A DNA stretch of 64,000 nucleotides from Cellulomonas hominis (lineage in GTDB: Bacteria; Actinomycetota; Actinomycetes; Actinomycetales; Cellulomonadaceae). This document shows, in pieces, positions 9,124-16,599 of this stretch (position 1 is the stretch's first letter; the number at the start of each line of letters is the position of its first letter). A program made the translations under genes and the position numbers. The notes below the pieces were generated by a model. That model was given only the letters and a program-made list of their open reading frames with translations. It was not told the DNA's origin and searched no databases. Where the stretch lies: NCBI RefSeq assembly GCF_014201095.1, contig NZ_JACHDN010000001.1, positions 2,108,001 to 2,172,000 of the forward strand, written 5' to 3'.

Positions 9124-10189
9124 CCCGCTTCGCCTCGGCCGCCGAGGCCCACGCCTCCAGGTCGTCACGGTGCGCGTCCACGAACTCCTGCTGCAGCTCG
9201 TGGTCGATCTCCATCTGCGTCTTCGAGTACTCGACCTTCTCCTGGCAGCCGAAGTCGGCGACGGCCTGCGCGATCTCCTTCTTCGTGAACGCGGCGAGCT
9301 CGTCGGCGTCGGGCTCCGGCTGCGGCGGGCCGTCGGGCTCGGCCTCCCAGTCCCAGGTCTCCATGAGCGCCTGGTACTCCGGGTCCTCCCAGCCCTGCAT
9401 CGCGCTCCACTCGTCGTACAGCGGCTGCGTCGACTCGTTCATGTCGGTCACCCCGTCGAACCCGGCGTCCGCCATGCACGACGCCCACTTCGCGTTCAGC
9501 TCCGCCATCCGCGGGTCGGCCTGCACCGTCTCGTAGAACGTCGACAGCTCGTCCTGCAGCGACCCGAAGTCGTCCGCCTCGAGCCCGCCCTCGTACACCT
9601 CGTGCTGCGCCGCGCCGTAGCAGCCGGACTGGGTCCAGTCGTACTCCTGCGGCTCCTCGCCCTCGACGTACTCCTGCGTCGGGCCCCAGAGTGCCTCCTG
9701 GTACGCCAGCTGCTCGGACTCCGACATCGACTCGACGTACTCCTGGTTCGGGTCCACCCACTCCGTCGGCTCGATGTCCTCGTTGCCCCACGGGTCCGTG
9801 CTGATGCCGTAGCCGTACTTCTCGGCGAACTCGACCGTGCCCCAGTCGACGTCCAGCTCGTCGCCCGTGAACACCTGGCCGGAGTTCTGGTCGTTCGGGA
9901 TGTAGTCGAAGCCCTGCTCCTGCATGCAGGCCGCCACGAGCTCCTCGACCCGGCGGTTCTGCTCGTCCGACTGCGCCTGCAGCTCCTCCTGCGACTGCTC
10001 CTCGGCGTCCAGGGAGTAGCCGTAGATCCGCGCCTGGTACGCGTCCAGCGGCCCGGGCTCCCACTCGAACGCGGACGACTTCTTGTCGCCGTCGCCCCCG
10101 CCGCCGCCGCCGCCGGAGCAGCCGGCGAGCAGCAGTGCGACGCAGGAGACGGAGGCCAGCGCCAGGCGCGCGGCGGTCGGTCGGGTCAT
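9116..10189 (-). CDS. Acidic lipoprotein of unknown function, first gene of ABC export operon
   Basis: 357 aa from ATG 10189 with GGAGGG 6 nt upstream. The signal peptide ends in a lipobox (LLLAGC, Cys24) followed by a Gly run. The mature part is strongly acidic and aromatic, rich in Glu, Gln, Trp and Tyr, with several well-spaced Cys (AACMQEQGF, SGCYGAAQ, ASCMADAGF, DFGCQEKVEY) that suggest disulfides or repeated small modules. It heads the operon of adaptor, ATPase and permease, so it may be the substrate-binding or accessory lipoprotein of that exporter. I do not recognise a characterised family. Confidence 0.78.
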   Translation of the reverse strand: MTRPTAARLALASVSCVALLLAGCSGGGGGGGDGDKKSSAFEWEPGPLDAYQARIYGYSLDAEEQSQEELQAQSDEQNRRVEELVAACMQEQGFDYIPNDQNSGQVFTGDELDVDWGTVEFAEKYGYGISTDPWGNEDIEPTEWVDPNQEYVESMSESEQLAYQEALWGPTQEYVEGEEPQEYDWTQSGCYGAAQHEVYEGGLEADDFGSLQDELSTFYETVQADPRMAELNAKWASCMADAGFDGVTDMNESTQPLYDEWSAMQGWEDPEYQALMETWDWEAEPDGPPQPEPDADELAAFTKKEIAQAVADFGCQEKVEYSKTQMEIDHELQQEFVDAHRDDLEAWASAAEAKRDA

Positions 10190-10457
10190 GGGTGGCCCTC
10201 CAGGGACTCGCGTGTGGGGCGCCGCGCGGCGCCCCCGTCGCGCGTGCTGCTGGCCGGGGCTCGTCCGCGCGACCTGCACCTCGACCCTAGGGGACGCACG
10301 GGATGCGCACAGGCGGTTCTGGGGAGAAGATGCGGAGGACTGCGAGTACCACTCGGTCGGCGGGTGCCGCGCGGCCCTGTGACGCGGGCGACGCCGGGCC
10401 GGTTTGGGTCCGGGCGGGTGGACCTGTATTCTCGTCTGCGGCCCTCCACGGGGCCAC

Positions 10458-10530
10458 GCGCCCGTAGCTCAATGGATAGAGCATCTGACTACGGATCAGA
10501 AGGTTGGGGGTTCGAGTCCCTCCGGGCGCA
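10458..10530 (+). tRNA. tRNA-Arg (anticodon ACG)
   Basis: 73 nt. Acceptor stem GCGCCCG pairs with CGGGCGC, followed by discriminator A. The D arm contains TAGCTCAATGGATAGAGCA, the anticodon stem TCTGA/TCAGA encloses loop CTACGGA with anticodon ACG, and the T arm contains GGTTCGAGTCC. The CCA end is not encoded. It borders the change from backbone to mosaic DNA, the usual place for site-specific integration. Confidence 0.97.
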
Positions 10531-10824
10531 CGCAGCGCAACGGCACCCTACGGGGTGCCGTTCGCCGTTTCCGGGGCCGGTCGCGCCGTCCAGCAGCCAG
10601 TAGTAGTCGCAGCCCGTCGCCGCGCTGATCTCCCGCGCGATGCGGACGATGTCGCGAGGGTGGACGTTGTCCCGCTCCCAGGTCCGCCAGGACTCGACCG
10701 GCTGCCGGCACGCCAGTGCCGCCTCCTTCACGTTGCCCCACCCCATGAACTGACGGATCAACGCCAGGCGGGCACCGAAACGCTGATCATCCGGTCGCCA
10801 TCCGAGCGAAGCCTCAACAGTCAT
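10489..10824 (-). CDS. Phage/ICE-type helix-turn-helix regulator reading into tRNA-Arg
   Basis: About 111 aa from ATG 10824. It has an Xre-like fold with the conserved actinophage pattern FGARLALIRQFMGWGNVKEAALAC and VESWRTWERDN, then IAREISAATGCDYYWLLDG. The last 25 or so codons run through the tRNA terminator and into the tRNA gene (end RDSNPQPSDP, a translation of tRNA bases), so the natural C-terminus is uncertain. Genes of this type sit next to attachment sites of integrated phages and ICEs. No integrase remains beside it. Confidence 0.65.
   Translation of the reverse strand: MTVEASLGWRPDDQRFGARLALIRQFMGWGNVKEAALACRQPVESWRTWERDNVHPRDIVRIAREISAATGCDYYWLLDGATGPGNGERHPVGCRCAACARRDSNPQPSDP
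10539..10562 (+). terminator. Hairpin terminator after tRNA-Arg
   Basis: A 10-bp perfect stem (AACGGCACCC with GGGTGCCGTT) closes on a TACG loop, giving the very stable C(UACG)G tetraloop. It starts 8 nt after the tRNA. No long T-run follows, as is common in actinobacteria. Confidence 0.75.
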
Positions 10825-10963
10825 GCACACATGGTACTGCACATGACCGGGCTGTCGATGCGCAACGGGTCAACATGTGTTTGACACAGGTCTACCATTC
10901 TGGCAATGTTCTGTGCATGACACAGGTTGCCTCCGAGGCGATGTGCTCCCTGGGGCGGTTGCG

Positions 10964-11185
10964 ATGACCATCCTCACGATGGTGTGGGCGCTGAGGAAGG
11001 CACCCGTGCCCGCCAACGACCCGGTAGCGCACCTCGTGCTCATCGCCTACGCCGACCACGCCAACGACGACGGCACCGCCGCCTGGCCCTCGGTCGCCAC
11101 CGTCGCCAGCTACGCGCGCTGCACACCCCGCACCGTGCACACCAAGCTCCGGTTGCTCCTCGAGCACGGGCTCATGCGACCGGGT
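10964..11185 (+). pseudogene. Truncated helix-turn-helix replication-type protein
   Basis: From ATG 10964 it begins MTILTMVWALRKAPVPANDP and runs through YADHANDDGTAAWPSVATVA and RCTPRTVHTKLRLLLEHGL. This is the winged-helix N-terminus of helix-turn-helix proteins common on actinobacterial phages and ICEs (replication initiator-like). After LMRPG near 11185 the frame enters antisense ietS DNA and the protein no longer makes sense. The gene was cut by the deletion that also removed the end of ietS. Confidence 0.65.
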
Positions 11186-12634
11186 CTACGAGTTGCTGGG
11201 GTCTTGGATCGCGGAGGTATCGGACTCGGCGCGGTGGTCGAGCTGGTAGCTGTCGACGTTGCCGGCGGCGATGATGATGAGTCGGGCGGCTGAGGGGTCG
11301 GGCGGGGACAGCAGGCGCAGCTGGCGGCCGTCTCGGACGATGTCGGTGCCGGTGGCCAAGGCGTCGACGGTGGCCGACCACAGGGTGGGTTCTCCGGGCT
11401 TGTCCGGGTTGGCGCTCAGGGGCATGCAGAACACGCGCCGGCGGGCTGCGGTGATCTCGGGCAGCGCGACGGCGTCGGCGGTGGCGGTGCCGTAGTCGAT
11501 GGGGTCCAGGAGCGCTTCGCCCTGTGCCGGTGTCATGCGGACCGATTCCAGGCGGTGCTCGAGCTGCACCTTCTGTGTCCCGGTCAGCAGCGGGTCGAGG
11601 TCGCCCAGTAGGGCGAGGCCGGCCATGGCGGTGCCGTGGCCGTGTACGTCGTGCCCGGAGGTTCCGATGATCGAGTGGACGTCACCGGGGTCCAGCGAGC
11701 CGCGCAGCAGGGCGTGCCCCTGGAAGACGCCGGTGTCGAGGTGGCACACGGCTGGAGAGGTCTGGGTGTCGGCGGCCAGCACGCGGTCGGCGAGGTCCTG
11801 GACGTATTCGTCCTGCTCGTGGGGGTGAAGGTCGTCGACGGTGTCGAGGAACTCCGGGCGGCGGATCTCGGCGATCGGCACTCGGGAGAACAGCAGGATC
11901 TGCAGCTGGCTCCACGATGCGTGGACCCAGACCACGTGCCGGTCGCGGAAGGACACGGCTCTAGGCACGGTGCGTAGCTGCTGGGCGGCGACGAACGCGT
12001 CGAACACGTCCAACGCGGGTTGGCTGGTGTCGAGCCACAGCTCCCACCAGTGCATCCCGTGCGAGGGAGGCTCACCTGCGGAGGTCCACAGGTCCGCCAA
12101 GACCGCATCGCGGATCCGCGAGATGTTCGCGATGAGGGCCTGGTTGGCGGGGTTGCCCTCGGGGGTGGTCCAGTTGGCCGGGTTCCCGGCGGTGCTCAGG
12201 CGCTCGAGGTAGTCCTGGAAGAGCTGCAGAAAGCGCTGGCGGTAGGCGTCGGAGACCCAGACGGTGGCGCGCTCGGGTTCGTCGTCGGTGGCCGGCTGGA
12301 CGGACAGCAACAGCCACATGGGCCGTTTGGGGCTCGTGCGGTGGGCGCTGAGCCGGTTGAGGGAGTCGACCTTCAGGGGGTAGGCGGCGCCGGCGCCCTC
12401 CAGGACGATGATCGTGCCCAGAGCTTGGAGCTCTTCGAGGCTGACGCTGTTCTCGCGGCGCTGGGCGTCGCTTGCCGAGAGCACGTGGTGGAGTTGGGCG
12501 CGCATGGCGAGTGCGTGGGCCCGGTGTTCAACGGGCCTGATCTTCGCGTTGCCCTGTCCACCGCGCGTGAACTCCTCGCTCGCGGCCCGCTCGACGATGT
12601 AGAGATGGTCGAGGTGGCGCAGCGACTCACCCAA
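11186..12634 (-). pseudogene. ietS: IetS-like subtilase, C-terminally truncated (catalytic Ser missing)
   Basis: 482 codons remain. The subtilase (S8) signatures appear in order: Asp300 in VCHLDTGVFQGH, His333 in DVHGHGTAMAGLALL and the oxyanion Asn459 in LIIIAAGNVD. The GTSxxxP segment with the nucleophile Ser should follow but is absent; the frame stops 22 codons after the Asn, at the junction with the truncated HTH gene. An N-terminal 290-residue extension and an 8-bp overlap with the upstream AAA ATPase gene match ietAS modules: subtilase IetS as toxin or effector, ATPase IetA as its control. The protein can no longer be an active protease. Confidence 0.75.
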
Positions 12635-13399
12635 TGCTCGCCTGCCGGCGTGCGGTCAGGGCGTCAATGAGGTCGTCGCGGGTGACGGCCGACTCGCCGC
12701 GCATGAGCCCGCTCTTGGCCGCCGCCTCGGCGGCTTTGACTAGGTCGGCGTGGCTCAGACCGTGGGTGACGTCGTGCAACTTTGCCAGGCTCAAGCCTGT
12801 GGCGAGTGAGCCCAGGCGGGCTCGGATCACCGAGACCGCCTGGCGGGAGTCGGGGAGGTCGTAGGTCAGCACGGCGTCGAAGCGACGAAACAGCGCGCGG
12901 TCCAGGATGGAGCGGTGGTTGGTCGCAGCGACCACGATCGATTCGGGGCTTGCCTGTTCGAGGAACACCAGGAACGAGTTCAGGATGCGGCGGGCCTCGC
13001 CGACGTCATTGCCCGATCGGTCGGCGCCGAGCGCGTCGAACTCGTCGAACAGGTAGACCCCGCGACGCTGGGCCACGGCGTCGAACACGAGCCGGAGTTT
13101 TCCGGCGGTCTCGCCCATGTACTTGCTGAGCAAGCTGTCGAGCCGGATGGTGAACATCGGCAGGCCTAGTTCGCTGGCTAGGACCGACGCGGTCATCGTC
13201 TTGCCGGTTCCTGGGGGTCCTTCGAGTAGCAGGCGGTGAGCGGGCGCGAATCCGTGCTCGAGCAGCGTGTGCCGCTGACGCTGCTCGGCGATCACCTGCT
13301 TGATGCGAGTGGTCAGGTCGCTGGGTGCGACCAGGTCACGCAGCGCGACCTCGGGGTGGGAGCTTTCCACGAGCTCGGCGAGGTCGCCACGGGGCTGGT

Positions 13400-14383
13400 C
13401 TAGCTGTACTGACTCGCTGCGTTGTTGACGCGGTCGATGGGTGTGAGGCCGCCGATGCCGAGGTGGGGTCGGTCCATGTTGTAGTGCTCGAGCCAGGCGG
13501 CCAAGGCCGCCGCGCGGTCGGCGTTCGATGACCAGATGCGGGAGTAGGCCCACTCGGTGGCCAGAGTTCGGTTCAGCCTCTCCACCTTGCCGTTGGTCCA
13601 GGGGCAGTGCGGTCGGATGAACTTCTGGACGATGCCCAGGTCGGCCGCGGTTTGCCGGAAGACGGCGGAGCTGCGGTAGGCGAACGCGTTGTCGCTGATC
13701 ACCCGCTCGACCCGGATGCCGTGATCGGCGTAGAACGCCGTCGCGCGGGCCAGGAACCCGGCGGCAGTGACGCCTTTCTCGTCGGTGTGGATCTCGGCGT
13801 AGGCGAGGCGGGAGTGGTCGTCGATCGCGGTGTGGACGTAGTCGTATCCGGTCGGGACCTTCTTGTGCCGGTGATCGACCGTGGACGCCCGGCCGTGTGC
13901 TCGCCAACCGCCGCCGTCAGGGATCCGCCCGAGCTTCTTGACGTCGATGTGGACCAGCGACCCAGGGTGCGGGTGCTCGTAGCGGACCGCCGTGCGGCGC
14001 ATGGCGCGGATGACCTGCCCGGTGACCGGGTCGCAGTCCGCCAGCCGCGGAACCCGGTGCCGGGCCAGGACCCGCCCGACGGTCGAGGCCGGCAACCCGA
14101 CCAGACGCCCGATCGTCACAGGTCCGCGACGGGTCAGCATCCGCGCGATCCGCACCCGGGTCTCGGCGCAAGGGCTCGTACGGCGCGGGTGGGTGTGGGC
14201 CACGCTCGGGCGGTCGATCAGGCCGGCGCGGCCCTCAGCCTGGAACCGGCGCCACCACCGCCACGCCGTGGTGCGCGAGACACCCATCTCCGCGGCGACA
14301 TGCGCGACCGGACGACCCGCACCGATCCGCTGGACCATGGTCAACCTGCCGGCAGGAGTCAGCCGGGCGTTAGCGTGGGACAC
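13400..14383 (-). CDS. IS481-family transposase (copy 1)
   Basis: 327 aa from GTG 14383. N-terminal double helix-turn-helix (RLTMVQRIGAGRPVAHVAAEMGVSRTTAWRWW) precedes an rve DDE domain: Asp in LVHIDVKKLGRIP, Asp in RVISDNAFAYRS, Glu in NGKVERLNRTLATEWAY. The last amino acid codon and the TAG stop are completed by target-site DNA: the element ends ...TAC A and the duplicated target supplies GC TAG. It is similar but not identical to the copy at 19.7 kb, with a different loop after WRAHGR. Confidence 0.93.
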   Translation of the reverse strand: MSHANARLTPAGRLTMVQRIGAGRPVAHVAAEMGVSRTTAWRWWRRFQAEGRAGLIDRPSVAHTHPRRTSPCAETRVRIARMLTRRGPVTIGRLVGLPASTVGRVLARHRVPRLADCDPVTGQVIRAMRRTAVRYEHPHPGSLVHIDVKKLGRIPDGGGWRAHGRASTVDHRHKKVPTGYDYVHTAIDDHSRLAYAEIHTDEKGVTAAGFLARATAFYADHGIRVERVISDNAFAYRSSAVFRQTAADLGIVQKFIRPHCPWTNGKVERLNRTLATEWAYSRIWSSNADRAAALAAWLEHYNMDRPHLGIGGLTPIDRVNNAASQYS

Positions 14384-14476
14384 GAGAGACCTCCGTGTGC
14401 TCGAGAGAAGCCGTCAGACAGCTCCCACTCGACCCGGAGGTCTCTCCTCACGTCAACAACGGTCCGGGTCAGTACA
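13405..14476 (-). mobile_element. IS481-family element, copy 1
   Basis: 1072 bp. Imperfect 26-bp terminal inverted repeats begin TGTACTGAC and end GTTGTTGACG (about 22 of 26 match). A 6-bp target duplication TCTAGC flanks it (13399-13404 and 14477-14482). The target core CTAG fits the known NCTAGN preference of IS481. It lies within ietA. Confidence 0.93.
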
Positions 14477-14553
14477 TCTAGCCGCGTGGGAGCCTGGCCC
14501 GCTTCTCCGGACACCTGGTCTGAGGCGATGATCGTCTCGGAGAGGAGTCCTGG

Positions 14554-14841
14554 ATGCCTGCAGCCAAGCCGCCTGAGTTCCGGCGTCGAGCAGTGGATCT
14601 GGCCCGATCGGGTCAGCAGTCGGTCGCGAAGGTCGCCTCCGATCTGGGGATCAGCGAGTCGTGCCTGCGCCGGTGGGTGGCCCAGGACGACGTCGACGCC
14701 GGTCGCCGTGAGGGCGTGAGCAGCGACGAGCGGCGTGAACTGGTCGAACTGAGGCGCCGCAACCGAGTCCTGGAGATGGAGGTCGAGATCCTCAAGCGGG
14801 CCTCGGCCTACTTCGCCCGGGAGAACGTGCTCCCAAAATGA
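14554..14841 (+). CDS. IS3-family OrfA (copy 1)
   Basis: 95 aa. The helix-turn-helix (FRRRAVDLARSGQQSVAKVASDLGISESCLRRW) is followed by a leucine-zipper-like helix (RRELVELRRRNRVLEMEVEILKRASAYFA). OrfA normally supplies terminal-repeat binding and is joined to OrfB by frameshifting. Preceded by GAGAGGAG. It overlaps orfB by 4 bp. Confidence 0.92.
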   Translation: MPAAKPPEFRRRAVDLARSGQQSVAKVASDLGISESCLRRWVAQDDVDAGRREGVSSDERRELVELRRRNRVLEMEVEILKRASAYFARENVLPK

Positions 14842-15713
14842 GCGCCCGGCTGGTCCAGGAACTGGCGGCCGACGGGGTGCCCGTCGCGCTGACCTGCCGG
14901 GTTCTCGGGATCTCACGCTCCGGGCTCTACGACGCCTTGCATCGACCGCCGAGCGCTCGCGCGGTCGCCGACCAGGCGCTGACCGCGACGATCACGGCGA
15001 TCGACCACGGCTCCCGCGCGACCTACGGCGCCCCGAGGGTCCATGCCGAGCTGCGCCTCGGGCTCGAGATCGCCTGCGGCCGCAAGCGGGTCGCGAGGCT
15101 GATGCGTGCCGCGGGGTTGGTCGGAGTCTGTCACCGGCGCAAACGCCGCGGACAACGCCCGCTGCCGGCACCGCACGAGGACCTCGTCCAGCGGCGGTTC
15201 ACCGCCGACAGCCCGGACCGGTTGTGGTGCACCGACATCACCGAGCACCCCACGAGCACCGGGAAGGTCTACTGCGCTGCGGTCCTGGACGTGTTCACCC
15301 GCAAGATCGTGGGCTGGTCGATCGCCGACCACATGCGTTCCGAGCTGGTCGTGGACGCGCTCCAGATGGCGATCTGGCGGCGCCACCCCGCACCAGGGGC
15401 GATCGTGCATGCGGACCGCGGCAGCCAGTACATGTCGTGGATCTTCGGGCATCGGCTGCGCGAGGCCGGCCTGCTCGGGTCGATGGGCCGGGTCGCGTCC
15501 TCGGTGGACAACACCATGATGGAGAGCTTCTGGTCGAGCATGCAGCGCGAGCTGCTCGACCGCCGCACCTGGTCATCCCGCGAGGAGCTCGCCTCGGCGA
15601 TCTTCGAGTGGATCGAGGGCTTCTACAACCCCGTCCGACGCCACTCCGGACTCGGCTACCGGTCCCCGAACGACTTCGAGGACCTGCACACCGCCGCTAT
15701 CGCGGCGGCATGA
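14838..15713 (+). CDS. IS3-family OrfB DDE transposase (copy 1)
   Basis: 291 aa with an HTH_21-like region (ADQALTATITAIDHGSRATYGAPRVHAEL) and an rve domain. The DDE residues are Asp in LWCTDITEHPT, Asp in VHADRGSQY and Glu in NTMMESFWSSMQREL. Length and motifs are complete, so it may be active. It differs by a few residues from the copy at 59.9-60.8 kb. Confidence 0.92.
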   Translation: MSARLVQELAADGVPVALTCRVLGISRSGLYDALHRPPSARAVADQALTATITAIDHGSRATYGAPRVHAELRLGLEIACGRKRVARLMRAAGLVGVCHRRKRRGQRPLPAPHEDLVQRRFTADSPDRLWCTDITEHPTSTGKVYCAAVLDVFTRKIVGWSIADHMRSELVVDALQMAIWRRHPAPGAIVHADRGSQYMSWIFGHRLREAGLLGSMGRVASSVDNTMMESFWSSMQRELLDRRTWSSREELASAIFEWIEGFYNPVRRHSGLGYRSPNDFEDLHTAAIAAA

Positions 15714-15942
15714 TCACCACACCGCAACTGTCCGGGAAACCGGGTCAGGCTCCCGTGACGTTCAAGCGAGGTTGAGACTTCCGCGAGGCGTCGATCGTCT
15801 TGCGGATGTCGTCTGCGAGGACGTGGTGGCCGCTTCGTGCCTCGCGGGCAGCGACCTGTAGAGCGACCGAGTAGAACGCGGCGTCGTCGCCCGCGGCGTG
15901 GCTGCGCACCATGGCGGTGATGTGCTCGCCGAGGCCTGCCAT

Positions 15943-16268
15943 CTGCCTGCTTCCTGCCTGGTTCGTACACGGGTGTCGCGGTCATCGTAGGGCGCGATCG
16001 TGCCGAGGGTGCGTGATCCCGAGCGCGGGGGAGCGAGTGTCGGGGATGCGTCGCCGCTCCCTGGAGCTCGGGTCGTGGCCAAACAGGTGCGTCGGCGCCA
16101 CCGTGGTCAGACAGGCGCCCGTCGGTCGACGAAGACGCGGGTCGTCACGCCCCTGAAGGCACCGATGGGCGGCTGCCCGTCGCTCGTGCTCCAAGATGGG
16201 CTCGCCGGACGGCCGAGAAGGGCCTGATCCAATGGGGAGGTCCGGCCGTCAGGCGGCCCTTCATCAGG
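15943..16268. other. Intergenic region upstream of ietA
   Basis: No gene is supported here. On the minus strand it holds a possible -10 box (TACGAT, 15984-15989) ahead of the ietA start and AGGAAG as its ribosome site. Near 16205-16261 there are interleaved short inverted repeats (GACGGCC/GGCCGTC and AAGGGCC/GGCCCTT) just past the stop of the next gene, which may act as its terminator. Confidence 0.4.
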
Positions 16269-16556
16269 TCAGGCGGTCGGTGACCCCGTCCGGTCCTGGA
16301 GCGTCTTCGTCAGCTTCTTGCGGGGGAGGCGGCCGGAGGAGAAGTAGTGCCCGTCGAGCAGGACCAGGGGGTTCATAGCCGGTCGGTGCTCTGCGATCAG
16401 TGCGCGGCCCTCGTCGCTGTCGATGTCGACGACGCGGATCACGAGCGGGGTCTGCTGGGACATGGCGGCCAGAGCGTGCTTCGCGTCGTCGCAGAAGTGG
16501 CACGCGGGGGCCTGCACGACGGTGATGACGGGCAGGTCAGACGGCGTGGTGGACAC
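16269..16556 (-). CDS. Thioredoxin/glutaredoxin-like CxxC protein
   Basis: 95 aa from GTG 16556, chosen because GAGGAG lies 4-5 nt upstream; an in-frame ATG at 16595 has no such site. A beta strand (ITVVQAPACHFCDDA) carries the redox motif C-H-F-C. The C-terminal EHRPAMNPLVLLDGHYFSSGRL is shared with the paralogue at 23.7 kb. It is the last gene after the M23 peptidase and SHOCT-type genes. A thiol or copper-handling role in the island is inferred. Confidence 0.75.
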   Translation of the reverse strand: MSTTPSDLPVITVVQAPACHFCDDAKHALAAMSQQTPLVIRVVDIDSDEGRALIAEHRPAMNPLVLLDGHYFSSGRLPRKKLTKTLQDRTGSPTA

Positions 16557-16599
16557 AGGACTCCTCGGATGGGATCGGATCGACGGGTGGTTCATGTGG

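Larger units (their letters stand above)
14489..15753 (+). mobile_element. IS3-family element, copy 1
   Basis: 1265 bp from GGAGCCTGGCCCG to CGGGTCAGGCTCC (imperfect inverted repeats). It is flanked by a 4-bp duplication CGTG (14485-14488 and 15754-15757). It carries orfA and orfB with an ATGA overlap, which suggests frameshift or coupled expression. It inserted 6 bp from the IS481 target duplication in ietA. A second copy lies at 59861-61125. Confidence 0.92.
12627..15942 (-). pseudogene. ietA: IetA-like AAA+ ATPase, split by two insertion sequences
   Basis: The gene starts at ATG 15942 (upstream AGGAAG), with codons 1-63 on 15942-15754 (MAGLGEHITAMVRSHAAGDD). It resumes beyond an IS3 element and an IS481 element at 13398 (QPRGDLAELV) and ends at 12627. 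Removing both elements plus one copy of each target duplication gives an uninterrupted 322-codon frame, joining NVT-RLD-QPRGD. AAA+ motifs are in the distal part: Walker A EGPPGTGKTMTA, Walker B YLFDEFDALG, sensor 1 VVAATNH, and Arg finger DRALFRRFD. The N-terminal RSHAAGDDAAFYSVALQVAA module is typical of this ATPase family. As it stands neither half encodes a complete ATPase. Confidence 0.82.

Noticed and set aside
12627..13907. A single 426-aa AAA protein starting inside the IS481 element
   Set aside because: The first 160 or so residues are antisense reading of the transposase; the true N-terminus is on 15754-15942.
16259..16265. CTTCATC near the end of the CxxC gene as an operator
   Set aside because: Only one heptamer, located at the 3' end of a gene and within an inverted-repeat area.
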